Below, one piece after another: positions 31,392-40,140 of a stretch of DNA of 42,900 nucleotides (the stretch's first letter is position 1; every line of letters starts with the position of its first letter). Position numbers and translations under genes: made by a program. The notes below the pieces were generated by a model, which had not been told where the DNA came from, made no database searches, and was given only the letters and a program-made list of their open reading frames with translations. Source of the stretch: Pseudomonadota bacterium (lineage in GTDB: Bacteria; Vulcanimicrobiota; Vulcanimicrobiia; Eremiobacterales; Eremiobacteraceae); the NCBI GenBank assembly GCA_021325335.1, contig JAJPHJ010000131.1:1-42900 (forward strand), in the 5' to 3' direction.

Positions 31392-32876
31392 CTAGTGTCT
31401 GTGCGAACCCTTCTGAAAACCATAGAGAAACACATCCACAACGTCTTCCTCATCGAGCCGCTGCTGTTGCCACGTTCCTAACCGAGGCCGAGTTCTTCCA
31501 AGGGCTTGCTCGATGCGCCGCTTGTTGTCGGTGAAACCCGGTTGATTCTCGATATACCAAACTCGGCGCTGCGGATTCTTTTCCAACCACTTGATGATCG
31601 GGTCTATGTCTGTTGGGACCAAGGCCACAGCGATTGCGTGGTCGCGAAACCCCGAAAAATCCTTGACAACCCAATATTCGGCGCCTTGTACCAAAACGAT
31701 CAAGTCATTCTTGTTTTCATTCCCAAGCAACAGCGCATTGATTTGATACCAATCGGGAAATTGATAGTAAGGCACGAACACCGAATCGTACGCGCCGATA
31801 GCAGCAACTCCCAGTATCCCAGACACCAATGCCACAGCAGCTACGCGATACTTGGTCTGGAGCAAGAAAGTTGCGATACATCCAATGCAAATGCAAAGGG
31901 CTGGGATATAGACATACATGTAACGCGGGAGCAGTAGATTTATGCCCGTGGCAAAAGAGAGGAATGTTTGTATTACGATCGGCGCCAACCAAAAAGGAAG
32001 AATTGTGTGGCGACCAAGATAGACACCGCCTGCGAGTGCCGTTAAGGCCAAGCACCCAACCACAAGATCGAAGTGCGGTACGTTTGTCCAGCTCGCAGGT
32101 ATACCATAGGCGACGAGCCCTGGAACGACGCTCATCCCCGAGAACTCTGGCGAATCGAGTCGAAGCGCGTAGTGCGCTTGCGTGTACTGTATTCGCATAG
32201 CCCACGCCCAGGGTGCCAACGCGAGCAGCGCAGCCAGGCTTACGAATACGGCAGGTCGCAACGTTTTTGCTTTGGTCAGCGTGTAGGCAAACTGGCTCGC
32301 GATGACAAGAATCCCAATATAGTGAAGGTATGGCAAGACGATAGCCGCTGCACCGTAAAGAGACCACCACAGCCAACGGCGCTCTGTCCTTGAATCCCCG
32401 CATTTAAGCAGTAACCACCAGCTCAGGGCAGTCAGCGCGACGAGCACCGCATACATCCGATAGAGCCGATCCCACGTGATGAGTGCGGGGCTAAGCGCAA
32501 CCGCCAATGCTGCAATCGCCGCAGCAGTCTTGCCAAAGGAGCGCCTTGCTATTGCCCACGTCGCCAATATGCCGGCTAAGCTAATGGCAGCAGTTATGTA
32601 GCGATAGTCCCACAGCGGCCATTGGAGGGCGCGCATGAGATAGTGCGTCATGAGATAGAACAATGGCGGGTGAAAATCACCGTAGGCCACTGAGTTGAGA
32701 ATCGTTCGCGGGTCCTGACCGGCAATGTGAAAGACAAAGCCTTCGTCCACAAACAAGCTGGGGCCGGTCAGATTCCAAAAACGGATGAGGCCGCCGACTA
32801 AGAGGGCAATTCCCAACCAGACATATTGAGCTGCGCCAGCCGCAATGGGCCCCCGTCGATCCGCCGCATTCTCCAT
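31392..32876 (-). CDS. GT-C-type membrane glycosyltransferase (ArnT/PMT-like)
   Basis: 494 aa with about 10-12 membrane segments. The first exported loop has the acidic signature of the PMT/ArnT family (RFWNLTGPSLFVDEGFVFHI), followed by GDFHPPLFYLMTHYLMRAL and DRLYRMYAVLVALTALSWW. Such enzymes transfer a sugar from a lipid-linked donor to an acceptor on the outer face of the inner membrane. The C-terminal domain is soluble (VVKDFSGFRDHAIAVALVP ... WLEKNPQRRVWYIENQPGF). Base composition is clearly poorer in GC than glmM beside it, suggesting acquisition. It ends about 350 bp after the hydrolase leader and follows glmM by 54 bp on the same strand. Confidence 0.8.
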   Translation of the reverse strand: MENAADRRGPIAAGAAQYVWLGIALLVGGLIRFWNLTGPSLFVDEGFVFHIAGQDPRTILNSVAYGDFHPPLFYLMTHYLMRALQWPLWDYRYITAAISLAGILATWAIARRSFGKTAAAIAALAVALSPALITWDRLYRMYAVLVALTALSWWLLLKCGDSRTERRWLWWSLYGAAAIVLPYLHYIGILVIASQFAYTLTKAKTLRPAVFVSLAALLALAPWAWAMRIQYTQAHYALRLDSPEFSGMSVVPGLVAYGIPASWTNVPHFDLVVGCLALTALAGGVYLGRHTILPFWLAPIVIQTFLSFATGINLLLPRYMYVYIPALCICIGCIATFLLQTKYRVAAVALVSGILGVAAIGAYDSVFVPYYQFPDWYQINALLLGNENKNDLIVLVQGAEYWVVKDFSGFRDHAIAVALVPTDIDPIIKWLEKNPQRRVWYIENQPGFTDNKRRIEQALGRTRPRLGTWQQQRLDEEDVVDVFLYGFQKGSHRH

Positions 32877-32930
32877 TTTCTAGTCATCGGCCAATGCTTG
32901 CTGGAACTCAAAAGACGGATGGTCTGACCT

Positions 32931-34256
32931 CTAATTTGAGGCGTTGCGGATGGTTTCCGCAACGCGCATCGCGAGCTCACGTACCTCGCGTTCCTCTTGC
33001 CCTTCGATCATCACTCTGATCAAAGGCTCCGTTCCCGAAGCGCGGACCAAAATGCGTCCACCCTCACCGAGCGCTTGGCGTGCGCTCGCGATCGCGCTCT
33101 GCACGTCTGCGTGCTCGAGACGCGACTTGTCATTGACCGACACGTTCACGAGCACTTGCGGTCGCGGCTGCATGACGCTTGCCGCTGACGCCAGCCCGCT
33201 GTTCTTGGATGCGAGCGACAGGACCGCGACAGCCGTTGCGATGCCGTCCCCTGTGGCATTGGCCGCGAGGTCGATGACGTGGCCCGACTGCTCGCCTCCT
33301 AAACGAAAACCGCCTCGCTGCATCTCTTCGAGCACGTAGCGATCGCCGACCAGCGTGCGCACGAGCGCGATATCGCGCTCGCGCAGTGCGATTTCCAAGC
33401 CGATGTTGCTCATCACGGTCGCCACAAGCGTGCGGTGCGGGAGTTCGCCGCGCTCCGCCAGATCGATGCCGCGCAGCGCGAGGACGTGATCGCCGGTCAC
33501 TTCGTCGCCGGCCTCGTCGATGAAGAGCGCGCGGTCAGCATCACCGTCAAATGCGATGCCCACGCTGCCGGGATGCTCGCGCACCGCGGTGCGCAGCGCG
33601 CTCAGATCGGTCGAGCCGCAGCGGACGTTGATCTTCTTTCCGTTGGGCGTGCAGTGCAGTCTGATCACTCGAGCACCAAGTCTTCGGAAGACTTTCGGGG
33701 CCGCATCGTACGCAGCCCCGTGGGCGGCATCGATGACGACCATTTGCCCGTTCAGCTCCGCTCCGAGCGAGGCGCAGTGCGTGAGGTAGTCGACCACGCT
33801 GCGATGACGATCTTTGATGGTCCCGATCTTCGCGCCAATCGCTCGCGGCAATGCGTCGTCTCTCACATGCGCCGCGATCTCGTCTTCGAGCGCATCGGAC
33901 AGCTTGCGGCCGTCGGCGGCGAAAAATTTGATGCCGTTGTCCTCGATGGGATTGTGCGAAGCGGAGATCATGACGCCGGCGGCGGCATCGAGCCGGCGCA
34001 CGAGCCACGCGACCCCTGGGGTCGGGATGATGCGAAGGGTCAGCACGTCCAGACCGATCGAGCAAATGCCGGCTGCCAAGGCCGCTTCGAGCATCGGACC
34101 GGAACACCGAGTGTCGCGTCCGATCACGACCGGACGCCGCGCGCCATGCGCCGCAAGCACGGATGCCCCCGCCCGCCCCAGGGCAAACGCAAGCTCGGGG
34201 GTGAGGAACTCGTTGGCGACGCCGCGGACGCCGTCGGTGCCGAAAAGCTCGTTCAT
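32931..34256 (-). CDS. glmM: phosphoglucosamine mutase
   Basis: 441 aa. GlmM converts glucosamine-6-phosphate to glucosamine-1-phosphate for UDP-GlcNAc and peptidoglycan synthesis. Starts LFGTDGVRGVANE; the phosphoserine loop is GVMISASHNPIEDNGIKFF; the metal loop is AFDGDADRALFID; the sugar loop is RLGGEQSGHVI; the C-terminal phosphate-binding loop is VRASGTEPLIRVMIEG. ATG 34256 follows the ybbR stop with one base between, fixing the start. It is the last gene of the cdaA-ybbR-glmM unit, an arrangement in which CdaA is regulated by YbbR (CdaR) and GlmM in other bacteria. Confidence 0.97.
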   Translation of the reverse strand: MNELFGTDGVRGVANEFLTPELAFALGRAGASVLAAHGARRPVVIGRDTRCSGPMLEAALAAGICSIGLDVLTLRIIPTPGVAWLVRRLDAAAGVMISASHNPIEDNGIKFFAADGRKLSDALEDEIAAHVRDDALPRAIGAKIGTIKDRHRSVVDYLTHCASLGAELNGQMVVIDAAHGAAYDAAPKVFRRLGARVIRLHCTPNGKKINVRCGSTDLSALRTAVREHPGSVGIAFDGDADRALFIDEAGDEVTGDHVLALRGIDLAERGELPHRTLVATVMSNIGLEIALRERDIALVRTLVGDRYVLEEMQRGGFRLGGEQSGHVIDLAANATGDGIATAVAVLSLASKNSGLASAASVMQPRPQVLVNVSVNDKSRLEHADVQSAIASARQALGEGGRILVRASGTEPLIRVMIEGQEEREVRELAMRVAETIRNASN

Positions 34257-34257
34257 C

Positions 34258-34896
34258 TCACACTTTGATCTTGCGCGGGGCGACCGAGATGCGCACGCTC
34301 GCGGGCGCGACCGTGACGCCCCCAACCGTGGCAAGTCTGATGTCGACCGGAATGGGCTTGATGGAAACCGACACCGGTTTGGTGACGCTTGCCGTCGGCA
34401 CAATGGCCTGCGCCGCAAACACCCGCGTCACTTCGCTTTGGCCCCCGGCGACCACCACCGTGTTCGGGTCGATTTGGCCGACGAAGGCAGATCCGTCGCC
34501 CGGATCCGCGATCACGGGAACGCGGCGATACGCATAAACCTCGAGCACGACGATCGCCGTCGCAGGGGTCACCGATACCGGGTGCTGGTTTTGGCCGATG
34601 ACCGCGACCGGCAACCCATAGGTGCCTGCGCGCTTGCCGCTGCAGTCGACATAGGCGATGAAATCTGACGGCGCTACGTCTTCGAGCGCGGACCGGACGC
34701 CGGCGATCTCCACCGAAACCTGCTGGGTGGGCACGTTCGCGACGAGCCCGCTCGCCACGCCGTGAACGGCGAGCGGCACCTCGAGCGTCTTCGTCGAGGT
34801 CTGCGACGCGCTCAATCGATTGAAGATGAACCACAAGACCACCGCCGCCACGAGCGCGATGGCCTTAAGATCGAAGTTTCGTCTTATCCAATCCAT
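34258..34896 (-). CDS. ybbR: YbbR-domain protein, CdaA regulator (CdaR-like)
   Basis: 212 aa. One N-terminal membrane span (LKAIALVAAVVLWFIFNRL) followed by extracytoplasmic YbbR repeats (TLEVPLAVHGVASGLVANVP, QVSVEIAGVRSALEDVAPSD; then TYGLPVAVIG... and a second set from VVAGGQSEVTRVFAAQAIV). YbbR/CdaR proteins bind and modulate the diadenylate cyclase at the membrane. The start ATG 34896 lies 32 bp inside the end of cdaA. The length is shorter than CdaR of Firmicutes, having about two repeats rather than four. Confidence 0.9.
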   Translation of the reverse strand: MDWIRRNFDLKAIALVAAVVLWFIFNRLSASQTSTKTLEVPLAVHGVASGLVANVPTQQVSVEIAGVRSALEDVAPSDFIAYVDCSGKRAGTYGLPVAVIGQNQHPVSVTPATAIVVLEVYAYRRVPVIADPGDGSAFVGQIDPNTVVVAGGQSEVTRVFAAQAIVPTASVTKPVSVSIKPIPVDIRLATVGGVTVAPASVRISVAPRKIKV

Positions 34897-35746
34897 TATT
34901 CGCCAGGTGGACGCGTTGCATGATGTTGCGAGCATGATCGACGAACGTCAGACGGCGGCGGCGGGCACCGCGCGTCGCCACGAGAGCGGCTTGCACGGCT
35001 GCCGACACCCCCTGCGCGCTTTGCGGCTGCTCCTCCAAGCGTCCATCTTTTGCTATTGCGATTCCGCCCGTCTCCTCAGAGATGACGAGCGCCACCGCGT
35101 CGGTTTGTTCGGTGATGCCGAGCGCGGCGCGATGGCGCGTGCCGGTCCTGCGATCGAGCGAGAGCGCCTCCGACAGCGGCAGGAAGCAGCCCGCGGCGAG
35201 CACGCGATCGCGCCTGACGATCGCCGCGCCGTCGTGCAGCGGCGAACGCGGAGTGAACAGGGCCAGCAAAAGCTCCGCGGTGGCAAGGGCGTCGACCATG
35301 GTACCGCTTTCGGCGTACTCGTCCAGCGCTGCTTGCCGCTCGATGACGATGATCGCGCCGATGGCGCTGCGCGAAAGGACGGTCGCGGCCGTTCCCAGGG
35401 TCGCGCATAGCTCTTGCAGCCGCGCGGCGTCGTATGGCTGCTGGCGTCCTTCGTGAAATCCAGCCCGCCCCAATTGCGCGAGCGCGCGGCGCAGTTCCGG
35501 TTGGAACACGATTGGGATCGCGACGCCCGACACGATCAGCAAGGCGTTGAGAAGCGAGAACACGGTCCACATATGGAAGTATTGCGCAGCGGCTCGAAGG
35601 ATGAGCAGGAGGGCGATGCCTTGGAGGATCTGCATGCCGCGCGTACCGCGCATGATGATCAAGACGAGGTAGATGATGTAGGCGGTCGCGATGATATCGA
35701 GGACATCCCAGAAAGAAAGGGTCAGATGCGGCAGCTGCAGCGTCAT
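34865..35746 (-). CDS. cdaA: diadenylate cyclase (CdaA/DacA type)
   Basis: 293 aa. Three membrane helices lead (FWDVLDIIATAYIIYLVLIIM, GIALLLILRAAAQYFHMW, LLNALLIVSGVAIPIVF), then the DAC domain, which makes cyclic di-AMP from two ATP. Catalytic motifs are intact: DGA in RSPLHDGAAIV and RHR in TGTRHRAALGITEQTDA, with LPLSEALSLDRRTGTRHRAA before it. The start overlaps the stop of the upstream formiminotransferase-like gene as ATGA. With the c-di-AMP riboswitch at 31.1 kb, both synthesis and a sensor of the signal are present in this window. Confidence 0.96.
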   Translation of the reverse strand: MTLQLPHLTLSFWDVLDIIATAYIIYLVLIIMRGTRGMQILQGIALLLILRAAAQYFHMWTVFSLLNALLIVSGVAIPIVFQPELRRALAQLGRAGFHEGRQQPYDAARLQELCATLGTAATVLSRSAIGAIIVIERQAALDEYAESGTMVDALATAELLLALFTPRSPLHDGAAIVRRDRVLAAGCFLPLSEALSLDRRTGTRHRAALGITEQTDAVALVISEETGGIAIAKDGRLEEQPQSAQGVSAAVQAALVATRGARRRRLTFVDHARNIMQRVHLANNGLDKTKLRS

Positions 35747-36600
35747 GGCATCGCCGCCGGGTGTGGCACGCGCGTTTCGATCACCTGCGCAGCCGACATC
35801 GGCAGCCCCATGTGCATGCCGAGCGCGCCGATGAACAGTTCCAAGGGTGCGTCGGAGAGCAGGGCACCCAACCCGAGCCGCGCCCCGAAACGTTGGGCCT
35901 CGATCTCCACGACTTGCAGCACGCGGTGAGCAGGCGTGCGCCGCAGATCGCCGAGCTCGACGAGCAAGATGCTCGCACCGTCTTTGCGCTGACCCATCGG
36001 GTATGCGGCGGCCTCGATGAAGCCGCTGTCAGGGCCGCCGACGGCCGCCGCTATGGCTGCGAGCGACGAGGCATCGAGTGCCGCGCCCACCAGTCTCGCT
36101 TTGATAATCGTCGTGTGCTTGCCGACCTCGATGGCAAGGCCGTTCGATTCCGAACCGCCGTATGGCAAAACCGGCGCGACGCTTTGCAGATAAAGCCCGG
36201 CCGGTCCGAAGCTCATGGGGCGTTGCGTCGCCCAGGCCGACACGGACGTCGAACGCCGGCCGACATAGACCGGTGCTTGCAGGATGCCGTGCAGCTCGAT
36301 CGCGATGGCCCGCAGCGCATCGTCGCGCAAAGTAGCGGGATCCGGTGGTTGGAGTTCCAGGCGCAGCGCGCGATCGTGCGCTCCCTGCGCCCCGATGATC
36401 TCCGCGAGTTTTTTGAGCTGAGCTGTCTGCGTCAGATCGGCGATCTGCAGCGAAAGAAACGAGGCGTTCACATCGGCATCACTGACGCACGCGAGCATGC
36501 TGCCGGCAGCGAAACGACGCAGCGCGTCGACCGTGGCGGGCGTCAACGCGGGACTCGCGATTAGGCGCGCGACCGAGAGCGGCTCATCAGGGCGCAGCAT
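35743..36600 (-). CDS. glutamate formiminotransferase-fold protein lacking the usual active-site motifs
   Basis: 285 aa from ATG 36600 (GTG 36621 possible). The C-terminal half follows the formiminotransferase pattern: ASILLVELGDLRRTPAHRVL, then VVEIEAQRFGARLGLGALLS, APLELFIGALG; in the family this reads as N-x-T-x-Y-R-x-T-P-x-H and then a P-x-x-A-L end. The middle (IAIELHGILQAPVYVGRRST) also fits. The N-terminal CVPNFSEG motif and the H-x-G-x-HPR-(M/L)-GA active-site segment are missing, so the folate transfer chemistry is doubtful. It heads the cdaA operon with a 4-bp overlap. Could be a repurposed, non-catalytic relative; the assignment is by eye. Confidence 0.45.
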   Translation of the reverse strand: MLRPDEPLSVARLIASPALTPATVDALRRFAAGSMLACVSDADVNASFLSLQIADLTQTAQLKKLAEIIGAQGAHDRALRLELQPPDPATLRDDALRAIAIELHGILQAPVYVGRRSTSVSAWATQRPMSFGPAGLYLQSVAPVLPYGGSESNGLAIEVGKHTTIIKARLVGAALDASSLAAIAAAVGGPDSGFIEAAAYPMGQRKDGASILLVELGDLRRTPAHRVLQVVEIEAQRFGARLGLGALLSDAPLELFIGALGMHMGLPMSAAQVIETRVPHPAAMP

Positions 36601-36616
36601 GGCTACTGCGGCTTTC

Positions 36617-36660
36617 CGCACCCAAGGGCCAAGTCCCCCGGAGGGGGACCATGGCGTGCG
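36617..36660. other. long imperfect hairpin between rpsT and the cdaA operon
   Basis: On the plus strand CGCAC (36617-36621) pairs with GTGCG (36656-36660), GCCA (36628-36631) with TGGC (36652-36655), and GTCCCCC (36633-36639) with GGGGGAC (36643-36649), leaving the loop GGA. That is 16 base pairs with one 6-base bulge and a 1x2 internal loop. It overlaps the possible upstream GTG start of the formiminotransferase-like gene. No U-tract follows on either strand, so it is not a standard terminator. Role unknown. Confidence 0.5.
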
Positions 36661-36730
36661 CAGGAACTACGCTTGGCATTAAGTTTCGGCTCCATTTTCT
36701 CACTCCGATTCTTATATAGGTGATCTTCTT

Positions 36731-36976
36731 TTGCCCAATATGAAGTCTGCCAAGAAGTGGGTTCGCGCTTCCGAAAAGCGGCGCCAGCGCAATCTCGATG
36801 TCAAGACCGGCCTCAAGACTGCCTTCAAGAAAGCCACGGCGCCCGGCGCGACGGCCGAAAACGCCCGCTCGGCAGCCTCCGCGTACGACAAGGCGGCGGT
36901 GCGAGGAATCATCCACCGAAACAAGGCAAACAGGAAGAAGTCCCGGCTCGCGAAGCAGCTGACAAAGAAGAGCTGA
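36731..36976 (+). CDS. rpsT: 30S ribosomal protein S20
   Basis: 81 aa, basic throughout: MPNMKSAKKWVRASEKRRQR, then LKTAFKKATAPGATAE, AASAYDKAAVRGIIHRNKAN, and RKKSRLAKQL. S20 binds 16S rRNA in the small subunit; the family is a three-helix bundle of 80-90 residues, as here. The TTG start at 36731 is decided by AGGTGA seven bases upstream; no nearer ATG keeps full length (the ATG at 36740 would cut three residues). An outer-membrane-like gene follows after 3 bp, so they are probably co-transcribed. Confidence 0.95.
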   Translation: MPNMKSAKKWVRASEKRRQRNLDVKTGLKTAFKKATAPGATAENARSAASAYDKAAVRGIIHRNKANRKKSRLAKQLTKKS

Positions 36977-36979
36977 TTC

Positions 36980-37747
36980 GTGACCGTTGCGGCGCGCTGG
37001 GCTTGCGGTCTGCTTTTCTGTTTCGCCCTCGCCGCGTCGCAGTTCCCGACGGCCGCAGTCCCGGCGACATCCCCCTTTCCAAGCCCGACGCCGGTCACGA
37101 GCGCGAGCCCAACGCCGCCGGCGAATCCTTTCAGCAACCCGTCGCCTGGTGCGGCGCAAGGTCGCCAAAACGGGTACTTGGCAGCCGGGTACCTCTTCGG
37201 GTCTGCGAGCGGGGGTCAGATTGCACCGCGTCCGGGGAGCACGTCGACTCCCATGACGTTCCCAAACTCTGCGAGCCAGACGGGTTTTTGGGCGGACCTG
37301 ATGGGCAGATTCGGTCCGGACTACGTGGCCGACATCGAGTACGAAAACAACAAGATCGATGGCGGTGACCGGCCCTTCATCTCGTACGCGCAGCTCCGCG
37401 CGCTCTACGAACCGGCGAAGAGCCTAATCGCCTTTGGCGTGGGGTTTCTTTCGGGCCAGCGCTCCACGTCGAACGCCAATTTCAACGCATTCGGACCGGG
37501 GCTTGCCTACGTGCCCGACCCAGTACGCCGGCTGTCGCCGTATGCCTGGCTCTTCTTCTATCCTCACATCACGGCGAGCGGCTCGAGCTCTTCGCTCTTC
37601 GCAGCGCAGGGCGGCCTGCAGTTCGCCCCTGCGCCGCGTAGCGGGTTCTTCGTTCGCGCCGGGTTCAGCACGCACTGCTGTCTGCCCAGCGTGACGTCGC
37701 CGAAATCTGATTTCAGCACGCTCGTCGGATTGGGCACCTCGTTCTAG
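36980..37747 (+). CDS. putative outer-membrane beta-barrel protein (255 aa)
   Basis: GTG start 3 bp after rpsT. Signal peptide (CGLLFCFALAASQFPTAA), a Pro/Ser/Thr-rich linker (PSPTPVTSASPTPPANPFSN), then alternating hydrophobic strands (GYLAAGYLFGS, YVADIEYENN, SLIAFGVGFLSGQ, PYAWLFFYPHITAS, LQFAPAPRSGFFVRAGFS) ending with the terminal aromatic GLGTSF that marks proteins folded by BamA. Two adjacent cysteines (THCCLPSV) are unusual for a barrel loop. Family not identified; a small eight-strand-like barrel is the best guess. Confidence 0.6.
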   Translation: MTVAARWACGLLFCFALAASQFPTAAVPATSPFPSPTPVTSASPTPPANPFSNPSPGAAQGRQNGYLAAGYLFGSASGGQIAPRPGSTSTPMTFPNSASQTGFWADLMGRFGPDYVADIEYENNKIDGGDRPFISYAQLRALYEPAKSLIAFGVGFLSGQRSTSNANFNAFGPGLAYVPDPVRRLSPYAWLFFYPHITASGSSSSLFAAQGGLQFAPAPRSGFFVRAGFSTHCCLPSVTSPKSDFSTLVGLGTSF

Positions 37748-37758
37748 CCGGCGCCGCG

Positions 37759-40128
37759 TCAGCGGGGATCGACCACCACGGTGAGCCGCACGCCTTTTCC
37801 CAATCCGTAGCCTTGCGCCTCAGCACAGGCCTTGACGAGCAGATCTTGCGAAGCCGACTTCAAGGCGACCCGCATCCGGAACTCGCCACGCGCTTTGGCA
37901 AGCACGTCGGGAGCAGGGCCCAGCACTTCGACCTGCGTCGCCGCTCGGAGATGCTCTCCGAGGCGTTCCGCCGCCGCGACGACGTCAGCTTGCACAAGGC
38001 CGCTGACGATCAGGTATGCGAGCTTCCCAAACGGCGGATAGCGTAACTCGCGCCGGATGGCGAGCTCTCTTTCGGCGAACCGCTCGTAATCGTGTCGCGC
38101 CGCGAGCGCGATTGCGTCGTGCTCCGGCGCGTACGTCTGGACGATGACGCTCGAGCCGGGATCCGCGCGCCCTGCGCGGCCCGAGACCTGCATGAGCAGC
38201 GAGAAGGTCCGCTCAGCGGCGCGAAAATCCGGCCGGTGTAAGTCGAGATCTGCGGCGACCACGCCCACCAGCGTGACCGCCGGATAATCCAGTCCCTTCG
38301 CGATCATCTGCGTGCCGATGAGAACGTCCCCGGACTGCGCGAACTCGGTCAAGAGCCGCTCGTGCGCACCGCGCGCGCTCGTGCTGTCGGAATCCATGCG
38401 CACGATCTTGGCCGACGGGAAGAGGTCGCGCACCTCCTCCTCGAGGCGCTGCGTTCCAAAGCCGTAGGGGAGCAGATCTCCCGACTTGCAGCGCGGACAG
38501 CTTGAGGAAACCGCAAATGCGTCGCCGCAGATATGGCAACGCATCGACCGATCGGAGGCGTGGACGACGAGCGAAACCGCGCAGCGCCGGCATCGTGGAA
38601 CGAAACCGCAGGATCGGCAGAGCAAGAGCCCCGCATAGCCGCGGCGGTTCACAAAGAGCAGCGCCTTGCGACCCTGCGCCAGCGTGCTCTCCATTCGGGC
38701 GGCCAAAGTCGGCCCGATCGCGCTCCTCCCGTGCAAGCGGCGCTGTGCCGACATGTCGACGATTTCCACCTCCGGCAGCGGAGCGGCGGTCGCGCGCCGC
38801 AAGAGGCGCACGAGCATCAGGTCGCCCGACAGCGCCGCCCAGAACGATTCCAAGCTCGGCGTCGCGCTGCCAAGCACGACCGCTCCACCGCTGCGCTCCA
38901 TTCGTTCCATGGCGACGGCCGCAGCGTGATAGCGAGGCGCGACGTCTTGTTTATAGGAGGGCTCGTGTTCTTCGTCGACCACGACCAACGCGAGATTGGG
39001 CAGGGGTGCGAACACAGCGGAGCGCGCGCCCACCACGACGTCGAGAGCGCCGCTCTGCGCGTCGCGCCATACTTGGGTGCGCTCGGCGCTGGAAAGTCCG
39101 CTATGCAGCACTGCCACGCTGTCACCGAAGACCGCGGCGAAGCGAGCGGCGGTCTGCGGCGTCAGAGCGATCTCGGGGACGAGCACGATCGCTCGCCCTC
39201 CGCGAGCCCGCACGCGGTCGATCAAGCGCGAATAGACGAAGGTCTTGCCAGAACCCGTGATGCCGGCGAGCAAAACCTTCGCAGGCCCTCGCACCATGGC
39301 GGCGTCGATGCGTTCGATCGCTTCGCGCTGTTCGTCAGTCGGTGAGAGCGCGCCGCTCACAGGGGCGCCTGCGCCGGAGAAGCGGCGTTTGGGCTGGTCG
39401 ACGCGCAGCACTCCCGCGGCGCGAGCGGCGCGCACGGTTGCCATGCTCGCCCGGGCCCGCTCGCGAGCGACGCTCAAGTCCAACACTCCACCTGCGTCAG
39501 CAAGGGCGCCGGCGAGCCGGCGTACTGCGGGCCCCTTCGCTTTGCCGGGGTCCAACAAGGTGGCGATGCGGTCGCGCGCTGATTCGCGCCTCTTCGGGGC
39601 GGCGGGCGTCGTCCGTTCGATGGCGCCTTCGGCCGCGAGCCGAGCGAGTTTCTTGCGCAGCTCGCCGAGCGGCAAGGGAAGCCGCACCTTGCGCAGCATC
39701 CGGGCCGCCGTCAAGGCGGTGAAGCGCTTGCTGCCTAGCTCCCCGTATAGCGCGTGGGCGTGGGGATCGTTGGAATCCGGCGGTCTCGAAAACGCATAGC
39801 GTTCGCCTCGCTGCGGCGCCCGCTGCGCCAAAGCCGACAGCGCTTCGCGAAACGTGCACGCGTACTGGCGTTGCATCCAGCGCGCGAGACCGAGCGTCTC
39901 TTCGGAAACGCCCGGCTCGGGCTCAATACTCAGGACCGGTTTGATCGCATGCGCGTTGCCTGCCTCGTCGCGCACCTCGACGACCCAGCCCGAGACGCTG
40001 CGCCGCCCGAGCGGAACGCGCACCTTCGTGCCGAGGGCGATCGCATCTGCCCCGCTCTCGTAAGTGAATGCTTGATCGAGTTGCGCGGTCGGAATGTCGA
40101 GCACGACGTCGACGAATCTGGCGGTCAT
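37759..40128 (-). CDS. priA: primosomal protein N' (replication restart helicase PriA)
   Basis: 789 aa. PriA binds stalled forks and reloads the replisome. The N-terminal DNA-binding domain begins FVDVVLDIPTAQLDQAFTYE. The helicase has Walker A in LLAGITGSGKTFVYSRLI, a DEEH box in VVVDEEHEPSYKQD and GSATPSLES. The zinc-binding insertion is complete: CRSCGFVPRCRRC, then CHICGDAFAVSSSCPRC. The helicase C-terminal motifs follow (VLIGTQMIAKGLDYPAVTLV, QVSGRAGRADPGSSVIVQTY). It lies 12 bp after aroB on the same strand. Confidence 0.97.
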   Translation of the reverse strand: MTARFVDVVLDIPTAQLDQAFTYESGADAIALGTKVRVPLGRRSVSGWVVEVRDEAGNAHAIKPVLSIEPEPGVSEETLGLARWMQRQYACTFREALSALAQRAPQRGERYAFSRPPDSNDPHAHALYGELGSKRFTALTAARMLRKVRLPLPLGELRKKLARLAAEGAIERTTPAAPKRRESARDRIATLLDPGKAKGPAVRRLAGALADAGGVLDLSVARERARASMATVRAARAAGVLRVDQPKRRFSGAGAPVSGALSPTDEQREAIERIDAAMVRGPAKVLLAGITGSGKTFVYSRLIDRVRARGGRAIVLVPEIALTPQTAARFAAVFGDSVAVLHSGLSSAERTQVWRDAQSGALDVVVGARSAVFAPLPNLALVVVDEEHEPSYKQDVAPRYHAAAVAMERMERSGGAVVLGSATPSLESFWAALSGDLMLVRLLRRATAAPLPEVEIVDMSAQRRLHGRSAIGPTLAARMESTLAQGRKALLFVNRRGYAGLLLCRSCGFVPRCRRCAVSLVVHASDRSMRCHICGDAFAVSSSCPRCKSGDLLPYGFGTQRLEEEVRDLFPSAKIVRMDSDSTSARGAHERLLTEFAQSGDVLIGTQMIAKGLDYPAVTLVGVVAADLDLHRPDFRAAERTFSLLMQVSGRAGRADPGSSVIVQTYAPEHDAIALAARHDYERFAERELAIRRELRYPPFGKLAYLIVSGLVQADVVAAAERLGEHLRAATQVEVLGPAPDVLAKARGEFRMRVALKSASQDLLVKACAEAQGYGLGKGVRLTVVVDPR

Positions 40129-40140
40129 CGCGATCCGCGC

